Made by a program: the position numbers and the translations under genes
Part shown: positions 1-9,971 of the stretch, piece by piece
Layout: every line of letters begins with the position of its first letter
How positions within the stretch are numbered: the first letter of the stretch is position 1
Notes under the pieces: model-generated
What the model was told of the DNA's origin: nothing
The model's input: only the letters and a program-made list of their open reading frames with translations
Databases searched by the model: none
Assembly (NCBI RefSeq): GCF_900142665.1
Contig: NZ_FRBR01000001.1
Coordinates: 248,001-312,000, forward strand
Direction: 5' to 3'
From: Roseovarius pacificus
GTDB lineage: Bacteria; Pseudomonadota; Alphaproteobacteria; Rhodobacterales; Rhodobacteraceae
Length of the DNA: 64,000 bases

Positions 1-341
1 GCACCGATCACGATAAGCGAGGCCTTGTCTGTCCCGGCCACGCGCAGGATCTCGTCATAGGCGTTGCCCGTCGCCACGATGTGGCGCACCGTTTCGTTGG
101 CCTCGGCCCCCAGAACATCGGCCACCAACTCGCGCAACAGGCTCCGGGCCTCTTCCACGGCCTTCTCATGGTGGCCTTTCTCGAAGTAACTACCCACGAC
201 GCTCATGCCGTAATCGGGGACCACGGTGATGACATCCAGTTGCGCATCGTCCAACGCGGCCAGACGGGCTGCGGCACGCAGCACATTGTCATCCCGATGC
301 GGGTTGCTGACATCGACAGCACAAAGAACAGGACCGGTCAT
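1..341 (-). CDS. Universal stress protein (UspA family), partial at left edge
   Basis: The first 113 codons are visible; the gene runs off the window. The N-terminus (MTGPVLCAVDVS) is the first beta strand of the Usp fold with its Asp, and the visible end (SLIVIG) is the strand before the G-x2-G-x9-G nucleotide loop, which lies outside. The start codon overlaps the stop of the TRAP permease gene as ATGA, so the two are probably translationally coupled. Usp proteins linked to TRAP transporters are known (TeaD, beside the ectoine TRAP system, binds ATP and modulates uptake); a similar modulating role here is inference. Substrate and ATP binding cannot be judged from this fragment. Confidence 0.85.
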   Translation of the reverse strand, partial: MTGPVLCAVDVSNPHRDDNVLRAAARLAALDDAQLDVITVVPDYGMSVVGSYFEKGHHEKAVEEARSLLRELVADVLGAEANETVRHIVATGNAYDEILRVAGTDKASLIVIG

Positions 342-2947
342 GCGGGAACTCCTTGCTTGCTCATGCGCGCACGCTGCATCAAGGCCACGAGCCCCAGCAA
401 CACCAGCGCCGGAATAAAGATCAATTCTTGCGGCATCTGTTTCGAAGGCGCCTCGACGGAGTCGATCACCACCGGCGTATCGCCGTAGAAATCGAACCCC
501 TGCATCGTGTCCGAGAACGGCGTGCCGAACATCGGTTCCTCCAACAGCACCTTGCCGTCTTCTTCCATCAGGCTCAGCCCGAAACTCTCCAACAACGCCG
601 CGCCGTCACCTTCTTCTGCGACAGTCAGAACAAGCGTGGTATCCTTGGGCTCTCCGGTGATGAAATCGGGGCCCGACACGACCACACGCAAATCCTGCCC
701 GGCACTTGCCGACTCAAGGGCTTGCCCCAGTTGCGCGGGTTCGACCATCTGGAACGGGGGCTGAATGCGGTCCATGAAGAAATCGGGCCGGAACAGCGCA
801 AAGGCGATCAACACAAGCGCCACACTCTCGTAAATCCGGCTCTTCGTCAGGAACCACCCCATCGTCCCGGCGGTGAACACCAGAATCGCTATGGTCGCGA
901 CGACAAAGGTTATGATCCCCTGCACCCAGGTCACATCGATCAACAACAGGTTGGTGTTGAAGATGAATACGAACGGCAACGCAATGGTGCGCAGGGAATA
1001 GAAAAACGCGGTGAAACCAGTGCGGATCGCATCGCCCCCCGACACGGCGGCGGCAGCAAAACTGGCCAGCCCCACAGGCGGCGTCACATCCGCCATGATG
1101 CCGAAATAGAACACGAACAGGTGCACCGCGATCAGCGGCACGATCAGCCCCGATTGCGCGCCCAGTTCCACGACCACGCCCGCCATCAGCGAACTGACCA
1201 CGATATAGTTGGCCGTGGTCGGCAGGCCCATCCCCAGGATCAGGCTCAGCAGGCCGACCATCACAAGCATCAGGATCAGGTTTCCGCCCGACAGGAACTC
1301 GACCAGATTGGCCATCACCTGCCCCACGCCGGTCAGGGTCACAGTGCCCACGATCACACCTGCCGTGGCCGTGGCCAGACCGATACCGATCATGTTGCGC
1401 GCGCCCGCGATCAGACCCTGCATCAGATCGACCAGCCCTTCACGGCTCGCATTCCCTGCTGTGCCCTCGCCCCGGAACATGGCCTTGAGCGGGCGCTGCG
1501 TCAGCAGGATCACGAACAGCAGCGCCGTCGCCCAGAAGGCCGACAGGCCGGGGGATTTCTGTTCGATCATCAGGAAGTAGACCAACACAATGATCGGCAG
1601 CAGGAAATAAAGCCCCGCCTTGTAGATTTCCCCCACCACGGGCAGCCTGACGTCTTCGGCCTCGGGGTCATCGGGCTCAAGATCCGGCACACCGGCGGCC
1701 AGCCACAAGAGGATGACATAAGCCAGAACGAGCAGCGCCGACAGGATCGCGCCCGATCCTTCCGGGAACAGCGATACAATCCAGCCCACGGGATACTGGA
1801 CACCGTAGCACAACAGCGCGAACCCCGCGAAAAAGACGGCCATGCCGACGATGGTGCGCCCGAGGCTGACCACCCGGTCCCCGAGCGTGGGCATGTTGTT
1901 TTTCACCGCCTCCAGATGGACGATATAGACCAGCGCGATATAGCTGATCGTCGCGGGCAGGAAGGCGTGGGTGATCACCTCGACATAGGAAATGCCGACA
2001 TATTCCACCATCAGAAAGGCCGCGGCCCCCATCACGGGCGGCATGATCTGACCGTTGACCGAACTGGCCACTTCGACCGCACCGCCCTTTTCACTGCTAA
2101 AGCCTACGCGCTTCATCAGTGGAATGGTGAAGGTGCCGGTCGTCACGACATTGGCGATGGACGAGCCCGAGATGAGACCGGTGGCCGCCGAGCCGACAAC
2201 GGCGGCCTTGGCCGGACCGCCCCGCAGGTGGCCAAGCGCGCCGAAGGCCATCTTGATGAAATAATTGCCCGCACCCGCCTTGTCCAAAAGCGCGCCGAAC
2301 AGCACGAAGAGGAATACGAACTTGGTCGACACCCCAAGCGCGATTCCGAACACCCCTTCGGAGGTGATCCACATATGGCTCATCGCCTTTTGCAGGCTGG
2401 CGCCCTTCCAGCGGATCACTTCGGGAATCCAGGCGGACGCGCCGAAGAAGACATAGGCCAGGAAAATCGTGGCGATGATCGCCATCGCCGGACCAAGCGC
2501 GCGGCGTGCGCCTTCGAACAGGATGATCAGACCGGCCAGCGCGAACCACTTGTCCGTGTGATCGGCCAGACCGCCGTTATCGACAATCTTCTGATAGAAG
2601 AAATAGCCATAAAGCGAAATGAAAGTGCCCGCGAGCGCAAGCACCCAGTCGTAAACGGGCACATAGCTGCGCGGGCTGGTCTTGAACATCGGGTAGGCCA
2701 TGAAGGCCAGGAAAATCGCGAACGCCAGGTGAATCTGGCGCGAATTGTTGATCAGGTCGCCGGGCAGGACGTAGTTCGAGACAGGGGACGCCAACAGCAC
2801 CTGAAACAGCGACCACACCACAGCCACCACCGCCAGGAACAGTCCAACCGCCCCGACCGGGTTACGCGCGCCCCCATCGGTCGAGGATACGAGTTCCTGC
2901 AGTTCGGATTCACTCAGCGGCCCTTTTCCACCTGTAGTATCGGTCAT
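338..2947 (-). CDS. TRAP transporter fused permease (DctQM fusion, 4TM/12TM, TAXI type)
   Basis: A protein of 869 residues, very hydrophobic throughout, joining the small (DctQ) and large (DctM) TRAP membrane subunits in one chain, as is usual when the binding protein is of the TAXI class. The N-terminal third holds the small-subunit helices; the centre has the DctM-type stretch GSAATGLISGSSIANVVTTG and later GMGLPTTANYIVV, conserved in the substrate path of the large subunit. The C-terminal about 100 residues form a non-membrane region followed by one last helix. The ATG at 2947 is preferred over an upstream TTG at 2956 because GGGAG lies 9 nt before it. The substrate is unknown; the neighbouring aminotransferase and BKACE genes hint at an amino or keto acid. 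Confidence 0.93.
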   Translation of the reverse strand: MTDTTGGKGPLSESELQELVSSTDGGARNPVGAVGLFLAVVAVVWSLFQVLLASPVSNYVLPGDLINNSRQIHLAFAIFLAFMAYPMFKTSPRSYVPVYDWVLALAGTFISLYGYFFYQKIVDNGGLADHTDKWFALAGLIILFEGARRALGPAMAIIATIFLAYVFFGASAWIPEVIRWKGASLQKAMSHMWITSEGVFGIALGVSTKFVFLFVLFGALLDKAGAGNYFIKMAFGALGHLRGGPAKAAVVGSAATGLISGSSIANVVTTGTFTIPLMKRVGFSSEKGGAVEVASSVNGQIMPPVMGAAAFLMVEYVGISYVEVITHAFLPATISYIALVYIVHLEAVKNNMPTLGDRVVSLGRTIVGMAVFFAGFALLCYGVQYPVGWIVSLFPEGSGAILSALLVLAYVILLWLAAGVPDLEPDDPEAEDVRLPVVGEIYKAGLYFLLPIIVLVYFLMIEQKSPGLSAFWATALLFVILLTQRPLKAMFRGEGTAGNASREGLVDLMQGLIAGARNMIGIGLATATAGVIVGTVTLTGVGQVMANLVEFLSGGNLILMLVMVGLLSLILGMGLPTTANYIVVSSLMAGVVVELGAQSGLIVPLIAVHLFVFYFGIMADVTPPVGLASFAAAAVSGGDAIRTGFTAFFYSLRTIALPFVFIFNTNLLLIDVTWVQGIITFVVATIAILVFTAGTMGWFLTKSRIYESVALVLIAFALFRPDFFMDRIQPPFQMVEPAQLGQALESASAGQDLRVVVSGPDFITGEPKDTTLVLTVAEEGDGAALLESFGLSLMEEDGKVLLEEPMFGTPFSDTMQGFDFYGDTPVVIDSVEAPSKQMPQELIFIPALVLLGLVALMQRARMSKQGVPA

Positions 2948-3015
2948 ACCGGTCAACTCCCTGTCCCTGACTGCGCTTGGCGCGTCGGTTTGTTCGTTCT
3001 CGTTAATTAGGGGCG

Positions 3016-3043
3016 GGAAAGGGGCCGCCGAGGGCCCCTTTCC
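3016..3043 (-). terminator. Intercistronic hairpin between TAXI binding protein and permease
   Basis: A perfect 11-bp stem (GGAAAGGGGCC at 3016-3026 against GGCCCCTTTCC at 3033-3043) with a 6-nt loop. No U-run follows on the minus strand, so it is more likely a partial attenuator or 3'-end stabiliser of the binding-protein mRNA than a full terminator. Such hairpins commonly give more binding protein than permease. Confidence 0.6.
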
Positions 3044-3058
3044 GATGGCAAAGCCGGA

Positions 3059-4030
3059 TTATTCGATCCAACCCTGCTCTTGGTAATACTTGGCGGCACC
3101 GGCATGCAGCGGGGCCGACAGGCCCGCGGTGGCCATTTCTTCGGGCTCAAGGTTGGCAAAGGCCGGGTGCAGTTTCTTGAAATCCTCGAAGTTCTCGAAG
3201 ACCGATTTCACGACCGTGTAGACCGCCTCTTCGCTGACGGCATCCGAGGTCACGAAGGTCGCGCCGACACCAAAGGTCTGCGTGTCACCGTCATTGCCGC
3301 GATACATACCGCCGGGAATGGTCGCCAGACGATAGTACGAGTTCTCGTCCACAAGGCCCTGCACCGCGTCGCCGCTGACATTCACCAGCACACTGTCACA
3401 GGCCGTGGTGGCCTCCTGGATCGAGCCCGACGGGTGGCCCACCGTATAGACCATCGCGTCGATCTGGTTGTCGCACAGGGCCTGGCTCTGCTCGGCGGCC
3501 TTCAACTCGGTCGCCAGGGCAAAATCGTCGGTGGTCCAGCCAAGCGCGCCCATCAGCACTTCCATCGTGCCGCGTTGCCCCGAGCCGGGGTTGCCGATAT
3601 TCACGCGCTTGCCCTTGAGGTCTTCGAAATTGGCCACACCGGCATCGGCGCGCGCCACGACGGTGAAGGGCTCGGGATGAACCGAGAATACCGCGCGCAG
3701 GCCTTCGAACGCACCGTCATCCTCGAATTTCGAGGTGCCGTTATAGGCGTGGTACTGCCAGTCCGATTGCGCAACGCCGAATTCCAGTTCGCCCGCGCGA
3801 ATGGTCTTGATGTTGTAGATCGACCCGCCCGTGGATTCGACCGAGCAGCGAATGCCGTGATCCTTGCGGCCCTTGTTGACCAGACGGCAGATCGCGCCAC
3901 CCGTGGGATAATACACCCCGGTCACGCCGCCGGTGCCGATGGTGATGAACTCTTCGGCCTGAGCCGCCGGAGCCATCATCGCGGCAAGCGCCGCACCGGC
4001 AATTGAGAATTTGAACTTCGAAAACATCAT
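3059..4030 (-). CDS. TAXI family TRAP transporter solute-binding protein
   Basis: Periplasmic binding protein of about 323 residues for the fused TRAP permease downstream. A Sec signal peptide is clear ([20 protein letters not shown], cleavage after AQA). The mature protein opens with [24 protein letters not shown], the TAXI family signature, and later has the family-typical [14 protein letters not shown]. Tandem ATG codons lie at 4030 and 4027 behind GGGAG; the second has the better spacing, so the exact start may be one codon in. It is first in the TAXI-permease-Usp operon, transcribed divergently in function from, but on the same strand as, the RpiR gene. Ligand not predictable by eye; glutamate-like ligands are known in the family. 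Confidence 0.93.
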   Translation of the reverse strand: MMFSKFKFSIAGAALAAMMAPAAQAEEFITIGTGGVTGVYYPTGGAICRLVNKGRKDHGIRCSVESTGGSIYNIKTIRAGELEFGVAQSDWQYHAYNGTSKFEDDGAFEGLRAVFSVHPEPFTVVARADAGVANFEDLKGKRVNIGNPGSGQRGTMEVLMGALGWTTDDFALATELKAAEQSQALCDNQIDAMVYTVGHPSGSIQEATTACDSVLVNVSGDAVQGLVDENSYYRLATIPGGMYRGNDGDTQTFGVGATFVTSDAVSEEAVYTVVKSVFENFEDFKKLHPAFANLEPEEMATAGLSAPLHAGAAKYYQEQGWIE

Positions 4031-4061
4031 GGTCTCCCTTTGTTTGATGCTTGGTGACGTT

Positions 4062-4925
4062 TCAGCCGTCCCAGACTTCTCCAAGACGGCGGTTGCTCTC
4101 TTCGACCTTCGCGATCCGCTCGCGGGCGGCAGGACCGGCCCGGCTGACCAGCATCCCGATCATGGTTTCCACAAAGGCCAGCGTGGCCACGTAGGACGAA
4201 TAGAAATGCGGACTGTCCGTCGGCACGACGAATCCCGCAGAGGCGTGGCGCAACGCCGGGCAGGAATGCGTGTCGGTGATCACCATCACGAACGCCCCCT
4301 GACGGGCGGCCAGTTCGGCGGCGGCGATCGAACGGGTGGAAAACGGCGGCTTCGTCACGATGATCAATGCATCGCGCTCATCGAGCCCCGTCAGACCGGC
4401 CCCGAGCGACGATCCCATGCGGCTCGCCATCGACCAGTTGTTGGTGCAGAAATTCGCCATGTAGGCAAGGTATTCCACCACCCCGGTCGATCCCAGAGCC
4501 CCCAGCAACTGCACCTGCCGCGCATCGTGCAGCCTGTCGATACAGTGCTCCAGAAGGTCGCGGTCGATGTCGTGCAACAGGCTGGACAGGTTGGCCTGAC
4601 AGGCCCCGATATGGGCATCGAAGAATGCGGTTTCACCCGCCGCATGGGCCGTTTGCAATCGCTCCGCCCGGTCCGCAAAACTGTTCACCCGCCGGTCGAT
4701 CTTGGTGCGCATTTCCTCGCGCAGGTCTTCGAAACTGCTATAACCGACGGCCCTTGCCATACGTGAGAACGTGGCCGGCGCCAGCCCGCTGTCATGGGCC
4801 ACGGCGCGCAGGGATCGTGTGGCGGTGTCCACGGGATTGCTGGCCACATATTCACCGGCCAGACGCAGCTTTTCGCTGAGGCCGTTGAACCGTTGGGCCA
4901 GTCTTTGTTCGAACGACTCCGACAA
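4062..4925 (-). CDS. MurR/RpiR family transcriptional regulator (HTH_6 plus SIS domain)
   Basis: A protein of 287 residues. Residues about 1-80 form the RpiR-type helix-turn-helix ([25 protein letters not shown]), and residues about 120-260 a SIS sugar-isomerase-type sensor domain. RpiR proteins usually bind phosphosugars, but several regulate amino-acid or carboxylate catabolism. It begins at a TTG codon with GGGGAG 9 nt upstream. It lies between the TAXI-TRAP operon (same strand, downstream, 31 nt apart) and the aminotransferase-BKACE pair (opposite strand), so it is the natural candidate regulator of both. Candidate operators lie in the divergent intergenic region. Confidence 0.92.
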   Translation of the reverse strand: MSESFEQRLAQRFNGLSEKLRLAGEYVASNPVDTATRSLRAVAHDSGLAPATFSRMARAVGYSSFEDLREEMRTKIDRRVNSFADRAERLQTAHAAGETAFFDAHIGACQANLSSLLHDIDRDLLEHCIDRLHDARQVQLLGALGSTGVVEYLAYMANFCTNNWSMASRMGSSLGAGLTGLDERDALIIVTKPPFSTRSIAAAELAARQGAFVMVITDTHSCPALRHASAGFVVPTDSPHFYSSYVATLAFVETMIGMLVSRAGPAARERIAKVEESNRRLGEVWDG

Positions 4926-4943
4926 GCCGTCTTCTCCCCGTTA

Positions 4944-5011
4944 GGTTATTTTTTAACCCAAATTCGTTTCACCTGTTTCACATATTGTCAATACGCGATT
5001 CATCTGTTTCA
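4944..5011. promoter_or_regulatory. Candidate operator elements between rpiR-type gene and aminotransferase
   Basis: An AT-rich island carries the inverted repeat GGTTA-TTTTT-TAACC (4944-4958). Two near-identical direct repeats follow, CACCTGTTTCA (4970-4980) and CATCTGTTTCA (5001-5011), 31 bp apart, about three helical turns. Arrangement and location suit binding by the adjacent RpiR-type regulator. This is inference from symmetry only. Confidence 0.4.
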
Positions 5012-5039
5012 GTCACGTCAACCCATCCGGAGTCGCGCC

Positions 5040-6362
5040 ATGAGCCACATTTTCCCCCGCCACACCAAAGCCAGCCTGCCCCTCGCCACGCGCGGTGAAG
5101 GGCCTTATATTTATGATCAAAGCGGCAAGCAGTACCTTGACGGATCGGGGGGCGCGGCGGTGTCCTGCCTCGGCCATTCCGACCCGGACGTGACCGCCGC
5201 GCTCAAGGATCAGGCCGACAGGATCGCCTTCGCCCATACCGGCTTTTTCACCTCCGAGCCCGCCGAACGGCTGGCGGATCGCCTGATCGCCCATGCGCCC
5301 GAGGGAATCGACCGGGTTTATCTGGTGTCCGGCGGGTCCGAGGCCGTGGAAGCCGCCTTGAAACTCGCGCGCCAGTATTTCCTCGAAACCGGCCAGCCAC
5401 AGCGCACCCGCTTCATCGCCCGTCGGCAAAGCTATCACGGCAATACCCTTGGCGCCCTGGCCACCGGCGGCAATGCGTGGCGGCGCGAGCCCTTCGCACC
5501 GCTGATGATCAAAACCAGCCATATCTCGCCCTGTTACGAATATCGCGGGCGGCAGGACAGCGAAACGCCCGAGGCCTATGGCCTGCGCGTGGCCGATGAG
5601 CTGGAGGCCGAGTTGCAACGGGTCGGCCCCGAGACCGTGATCGCCTTCGTGGCCGAACCGGTGGTCGGCGCCACCGCCGGGGCCGTTCCGGCGGTTCCCG
5701 GTTATTTCAAACGCATCCGTGACATCTGCGACCGCCACGGCATCCTGCTGATCCTTGACGAGGTGATGTGCGGCATGGGCCGCACCGGCACGCTGTTCGC
5801 CAGCGAACAGGACGACGTGATCCCGGACATTATCACCATCGCCAAGGGCCTCGGCGCGGGGTATCAACCCGTCGGCGCGATGCTGTGCTCGGCTCGCATC
5901 TACGACGCGATCCGCGACGGCTCAGGTTTTTTCCAGCACGGGCACACCTATATGGGCCACCCGCTGGCCTGCGCCGCAGCCGATGTGGTGGTCGGCAAGC
6001 TGACCGATGGCGGGCTTACCGCACGCTCGGCCCAGATGGGCAAGGTGCTGGAAACCGCATTGAAAGACCGCTTCGGCCAACACCCGCATATCGGCGACAT
6101 TCGCGGGCGCGGGCTGTTTCGCGGGCTCGAAATCGTGGCCGACCGCACAACCAGGGACCCTTTCGATCCGTCCCGCGCCATCCACAAAGCCCTCAAGGCG
6201 GCGGCGTTCGAGGCCGGCCTGATCTGCTACCCGATGGGCGGCACCATCGACGGGCAGCGGGGCGACCACGTTTTGCTGGCCCCGCCCTTCATCATCACCG
6301 AGGATCAGATCGGCGAACTGGTGGACAAACTCGATATCGCTTTCGGAAAGGTTTTCGCATGA
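5040..6362 (+). CDS. Class III PLP-dependent aminotransferase (aspartate aminotransferase family)
   Basis: A protein of 440 residues with the full fold-type I class III pattern: the N-terminal YIYDQSGKQYLDGSGG, SGGSEAVEAALKLARQY (phosphate-binding region), RQSYHGNTLGAL, LLILDEVMCGMGRTG (the Asp that contacts the PLP ring nitrogen), TIAKGLGAGYQPVGAM (the Schiff-base Lys) and FFQHGHTYMGHPLACAA. The family transfers amino groups from omega-amino acids, diamines or beta-amino acids to a keto acid. CGGAG precedes the start. It overlaps the BKACE gene by ATGA, so the two act together; a route in which a deaminated product feeds a beta-keto acid cleavage step is likely, but the substrate is unknown. 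Confidence 0.92.
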   Translation: MSHIFPRHTKASLPLATRGEGPYIYDQSGKQYLDGSGGAAVSCLGHSDPDVTAALKDQADRIAFAHTGFFTSEPAERLADRLIAHAPEGIDRVYLVSGGSEAVEAALKLARQYFLETGQPQRTRFIARRQSYHGNTLGALATGGNAWRREPFAPLMIKTSHISPCYEYRGRQDSETPEAYGLRVADELEAELQRVGPETVIAFVAEPVVGATAGAVPAVPGYFKRIRDICDRHGILLILDEVMCGMGRTGTLFASEQDDVIPDIITIAKGLGAGYQPVGAMLCSARIYDAIRDGSGFFQHGHTYMGHPLACAAADVVVGKLTDGGLTARSAQMGKVLETALKDRFGQHPHIGDIRGRGLFRGLEIVADRTTRDPFDPSRAIHKALKAAAFEAGLICYPMGGTIDGQRGDHVLLAPPFIITEDQIGELVDKLDIAFGKVFA

Positions 6363-7123
6363 CCGCCCTGCCCCGCGTGATGGTTGCCCCCAACGGCGCG
6401 CGCCGCACCAAGGCCGATCACCCGGCCCTGCCCATGACCCTGCCCGAGATCGTCGAAACCGCCCGTGCCTGCCGACAGGCCGGGGCGGACGGGTTGCACC
6501 TGCACCTGCGCAATGCCGAGGGGCGGCACATTCTGGACGCGGGCCTCTACCGCGAAGCACTTGCCGAACTGCGCAGCGCCGTCCCCGACATGGCCCTGCA
6601 AATCACCACCGAGGCCGTCGGTCTCTATGACGCTGCCCATCAGCGAGAGATCGCCCTGACCTCGAACGCAAGCCTCGTCTCGGCCTCGATCCGCGAAATG
6701 ACCACCGACACGCCCGATACGACCGCCCGCGCCTTTTTCGAAGACTGCGCCGCGCGCGACATCGCGATCCAGCATATCCTCTACGATCCGCAGGAATTCG
6801 ACCTTCTGGCGCGCATCCTGCCGCCCGAACTGTTGCAAACGCCCGCCCTGCAACTGATCTTCGTGCTTGGCCGCTACAGCGAAGGGCAACAAAGCGATCC
6901 CGCCGACCTGCACCCGTTTCTGTCACAACTTGAAACGCGCGCCCTGTCCCCGGACTGGGCGGTTTGCGCCTTTGGCAGCAGCGAAACCGCCTGTCTGGTC
7001 GAGGCGCATGAACATGGCGGCAAACTGCGCGTGGGTTTTGAAAACTCGCTCTGGCATTCCGATGGCAGCCTTGCGCGCGACAATGCCGAGCGGGTGGAAC
7101 GGGTGCTGGCCGCCTGCGCCTGA
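6359..7123 (+). CDS. BKACE / 3-keto-5-aminohexanoate cleavage family protein (DUF849)
   Basis: Zn-dependent beta-keto acid cleavage enzyme family; the prototype Kce condenses acetyl-CoA with 3-keto-5-aminohexanoate to give acetoacetate and an acyl-CoA. Visible features are APNGARRTKADHPALP at the N-terminus, the zinc ligand pair H-x-H at residues 47 and 49 (HLHLRN), and the late VGFEN stretch with the third ligand Glu. At 254 residues it is on the short side for the family (often 270-310), so one or two surface loops are probably reduced. The start overlaps the stop of the aminotransferase (ATGA). BKACE members differ widely in substrate; the actual keto acid is not known. Confidence 0.88.
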   Translation: MTALPRVMVAPNGARRTKADHPALPMTLPEIVETARACRQAGADGLHLHLRNAEGRHILDAGLYREALAELRSAVPDMALQITTEAVGLYDAAHQREIALTSNASLVSASIREMTTDTPDTTARAFFEDCAARDIAIQHILYDPQEFDLLARILPPELLQTPALQLIFVLGRYSEGQQSDPADLHPFLSQLETRALSPDWAVCAFGSSETACLVEAHEHGGKLRVGFENSLWHSDGSLARDNAERVERVLAACA

Positions 7124-7223
7124 TACGCCGCCGCATCGCCAGGCCCGAGCGATGCTTTCGCTGGACATCTGAACTGATCGGTTTACCCTGTGCCAAAGCA
7201 TGGAACAGGCAAAGGGGTCTGGC

Positions 7224-7688
7224 ATGAAACTGACCGTCGATAGCACCCTGCACGATCTCGATATCGAACCGGAAATGCCCCTGCTGTGGGTTCTTCGGGA
7301 CGAGCTTGGGCTTACCGGTGTGAAATACGGCTGCGGCATCGCGCAATGCGGGGCCTGCACCGTCCAGATCGACGGGGTCGCCGTGCCGTCCTGTCAGACG
7401 CTGGCGGGCGATGTCTGGGGGCCGGTCACCACGATCCACGGCCTTGGCACACCTGACGCATTGCATGCGGTACAGGCGGCCTGGATCGACCATCAGGTCG
7501 CGCAATGCGGTTATTGCCAATCGGGCCAGATCATGCAGGCTGCCGCGCTGCTGGCGGAAACCCCCGCTCCGACCGAAGAACAGATCGACGATGCGCTCAG
7601 CGGCAATCTGTGCCGCTGCGGCACCTATCCACGCATCCGCGCCGCAGTGAAATCCGCCGCCGCCAGATTGCAGGAGGCCCCGGAATGA
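7224..7688 (+). CDS. (2Fe-2S)-binding small subunit of a molybdenum hydroxylase (IorA-like)
   Basis: A protein of 154 residues with both iron-sulfur sites of the xanthine oxidase family small subunit: the plant-ferredoxin type [11 protein letters not shown]...C in the first half, and CGYCQSG plus LCRCGTYPR in the C-terminal helical domain. It passes electrons from the molybdenum subunit encoded immediately downstream. The ATG at 7224 follows AAAGGGG; an upstream ATG at 7200 in the same frame adds a poorly fitting leader. No FAD subunit gene is adjacent, which fits the isoquinoline 1-oxidoreductase (IorAB) type that passes electrons to a respiratory acceptor rather than NAD. Confidence 0.92.
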   Translation: MKLTVDSTLHDLDIEPEMPLLWVLRDELGLTGVKYGCGIAQCGACTVQIDGVAVPSCQTLAGDVWGPVTTIHGLGTPDALHAVQAAWIDHQVAQCGYCQSGQIMQAAALLAETPAPTEEQIDDALSGNLCRCGTYPRIRAAVKSAAARLQEAPE

Positions 7689-9928
7689 GCCGCGCCGGAA
7701 AGATCGCCCGCCGCACCTTTCTGATCGGGTCGGCAGCCATCGCGGGGGGCGTCGCCTTTGGCGTGGTGATGTATAAACGCCCGCATGAAAACCCCTTGCT
7801 GTCCGGTCTGGCCGAGGGCGAGGCGGCGCTCACCCCCTATGTGCGGATCACCCCGCAAGGGATCACCCTGATCACGCCGCGCGCCGATCTGGGCCAGGGA
7901 GCCTACAACGTGCAGGCCGTTCTGATCGCCGAGGAACTGGACGTGACGCTGGATCAGGTCGCTGTCGATCCCGGCCCACCAAGCCCGGCCTATTACAACA
8001 CCGCCCTGTCGCATGACTCGGCGCCCTTTGCATCCACCGATGACAGTTTCATGGCCGAAACCACCCGTGCTGTTCTGGACGCACCGATGAAATTCATGGG
8101 CATCCAGATCACCGGCGGCTCGACCACCGTACCGGATGGCTGGGAAAAACTGCGCCACGCCGGGGCCGTGGCACGCGAAACGCTCAAGGCCGCGGCCGCC
8201 TCGCAAACCGGCATGAACACCGCAGACCTGCGCACCGAGAACGGGGCCGTGATCCTGCCCGACGGCACCCGCCTGCCCTATACGGATCTCGCCGCCACTG
8301 CCGCGCAAATCGCCCCGGTCGAGGATGTCGCCCTGCGCGATCCTGTAGATTGGCGGCTCATCGGCCAGGATATGCAACGGCTCGATATCGTCGCGAAATC
8401 CACCGGCACGCAGACCTACGGGATCGACACCCGCCTCGAGGGCATGCTGTACGCCGCCGTGCGCACCAATCCACGCCAGGGCGGCGCGATGCACAGTCAT
8501 GACGCCGCGCAGGCCGAAACCATGCGCGGCGTGCACAGGATCGTGCCGATCACCGGCGGCGTGGGCGTTCTGGCCGACAACACATGGCGCGCCATGCAGG
8601 CCGTGAATGCCATCGGGATCGACTGGGACCCCAACGCCAGCTACCCCGAAAACATGGAGGCCCACTGGCAAGCCCTCTCCGACAGCTTTACCGAGGCCAA
8701 TCGCGACAGCCGGTTCAGGGACGACGGAGATGTCGACACCGCCCTGCAAGGCGCCGATACCGTGCAGGCCGAATACCGCGCGCCCTATCTGGCCCATGCC
8801 CCGCTTGAGCCGGTAAACGCCACCGTTCTGGTCACCGACACCCGTGTCGATGTCTGGACCGGGACGCAAATCCCGCGCTTCGTTCAGCAGAACGTGGCCG
8901 ATATCACCGGGCACGATACTGACGACGTGCATGTCCATGTGCAGATGATGGGCGGCAGTTTCGGCCATCGGCTGGAGGACACGGTCGTGCGGCAGGCGGC
9001 GGAACTGGCCCTGGCGGTCAAGGGCACGCCGGTCAATCTGACCCTCTCGCGCGAAGAGGACATGGCTCATGACTACCCCCGTCAGATCGCCATGGCGCGT
9101 GGCCGGGGGGCGGTGGCGAATGGGCAGGTAACGGCCTGCGACCTCGGGATCGCCATGCCATCGGTCATCACCTCGCAGATGGGGCGGCAGGGCCTTCCCA
9201 TTGCCGGACCCGATTTGCAGATCGTGGCCGGGGCGTGGGATCAGCCCTTTGCCATTCCCGACTACCGCGTCACCGGCTATCGCGCCAAAGGGCTGGCCCC
9301 GATCAGTTCCTGGCGGTCTGTCGGCGCGTCCTCGAACGGGTTCTTCCACGACAGTTTCCTTGACGAACTGATCCACGCCGCCGGGGCCGACCCGCTGGAA
9401 GAACGCCTGCGCCTGTGCAATCACGCCCCCTCGCGCAAGGTGCTCGAGGCGGTGGGCGACATGTCGAACTGGGACGCACCCCTCCCACAGGGCACGGGCC
9501 GGGGCGTGGCCTATTGCCTGTCCTTCGGCACCCCCTGCGCCGAGGTGGTCGAAGTCACCGACACCCCCGGTGGAATCCGCATCGACAAGGTGTTCGTCGC
9601 CGCCGAGGTCGGGCGCGTCGTGGACCCTGTGAACTTTGAAAATCAGGTTCAGGGCGGCGTTATCTGGGGGCTGGGCCATGCCATCATGGCCGAGATCACC
9701 TATGCCGACGGTCAGGCCGAACAGCAGAACTTCGACAGCTTCCCTTTCATGCGGCTGTACCAGTGCCCCGACATCGCCGTGCGCGGTCTGGAAAACGCCG
9801 ACACCGTGCACGGCGTGGGCGAACCGCCGGTGCCGCCCGCCGCCCCGGCCCTGGCCAACGCCATCTTTGCCGCCACGGGAAAACGCCTGCGTGAAATGCC
9901 TTTCAACAAGTATATGGATTTCATTTGA
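7685..9928 (+). CDS. Molybdopterin-binding subunit of a molybdenum hydroxylase (IorB-like)
   Basis: A protein of 747 residues that starts with a twin-arginine signal/anchor ([21 protein letters not shown]), so the complex is probably exported folded with its small subunit. Family motifs seen: [15 protein letters not shown] near residue 250, [22 protein letters not shown] in the molybdopterin region, and the C-terminal [18 protein letters not shown], whose Glu is the catalytic base of xanthine-oxidase-type enzymes. The start overlaps the small-subunit stop (ATGA). The likely reaction is hydroxylation or oxidation of an N-heterocycle or aldehyde. No maturation gene (XdhC-like) is in the window. 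Confidence 0.92.
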   Translation: MSRAGKIARRTFLIGSAAIAGGVAFGVVMYKRPHENPLLSGLAEGEAALTPYVRITPQGITLITPRADLGQGAYNVQAVLIAEELDVTLDQVAVDPGPPSPAYYNTALSHDSAPFASTDDSFMAETTRAVLDAPMKFMGIQITGGSTTVPDGWEKLRHAGAVARETLKAAAASQTGMNTADLRTENGAVILPDGTRLPYTDLAATAAQIAPVEDVALRDPVDWRLIGQDMQRLDIVAKSTGTQTYGIDTRLEGMLYAAVRTNPRQGGAMHSHDAAQAETMRGVHRIVPITGGVGVLADNTWRAMQAVNAIGIDWDPNASYPENMEAHWQALSDSFTEANRDSRFRDDGDVDTALQGADTVQAEYRAPYLAHAPLEPVNATVLVTDTRVDVWTGTQIPRFVQQNVADITGHDTDDVHVHVQMMGGSFGHRLEDTVVRQAAELALAVKGTPVNLTLSREEDMAHDYPRQIAMARGRGAVANGQVTACDLGIAMPSVITSQMGRQGLPIAGPDLQIVAGAWDQPFAIPDYRVTGYRAKGLAPISSWRSVGASSNGFFHDSFLDELIHAAGADPLEERLRLCNHAPSRKVLEAVGDMSNWDAPLPQGTGRGVAYCLSFGTPCAEVVEVTDTPGGIRIDKVFVAAEVGRVVDPVNFENQVQGGVIWGLGHAIMAEITYADGQAEQQNFDSFPFMRLYQCPDIAVRGLENADTVHGVGEPPVPPAAPALANAIFAATGKRLREMPFNKYMDFI

Positions 9929-9971
9929 TTCCCACCCTTGCCTCTGAGCGCGCAGAGTGCTTGTTAGAGGC

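Noticed and set aside
353..3010. Long plus-strand frame opposite the TRAP permease gene
   Set aside because: It is His/Gln/Arg-rich with no family features; the minus-strand TRAP permease explains the sequence. High GC makes long antisense frames common here.
9957..9971. Earlier GTG start for the AbrB-family gene
   Set aside because: ATG 9972 has AGAGG just upstream and gives a clean membrane N-terminus; the GTG has no ribosome-binding site.
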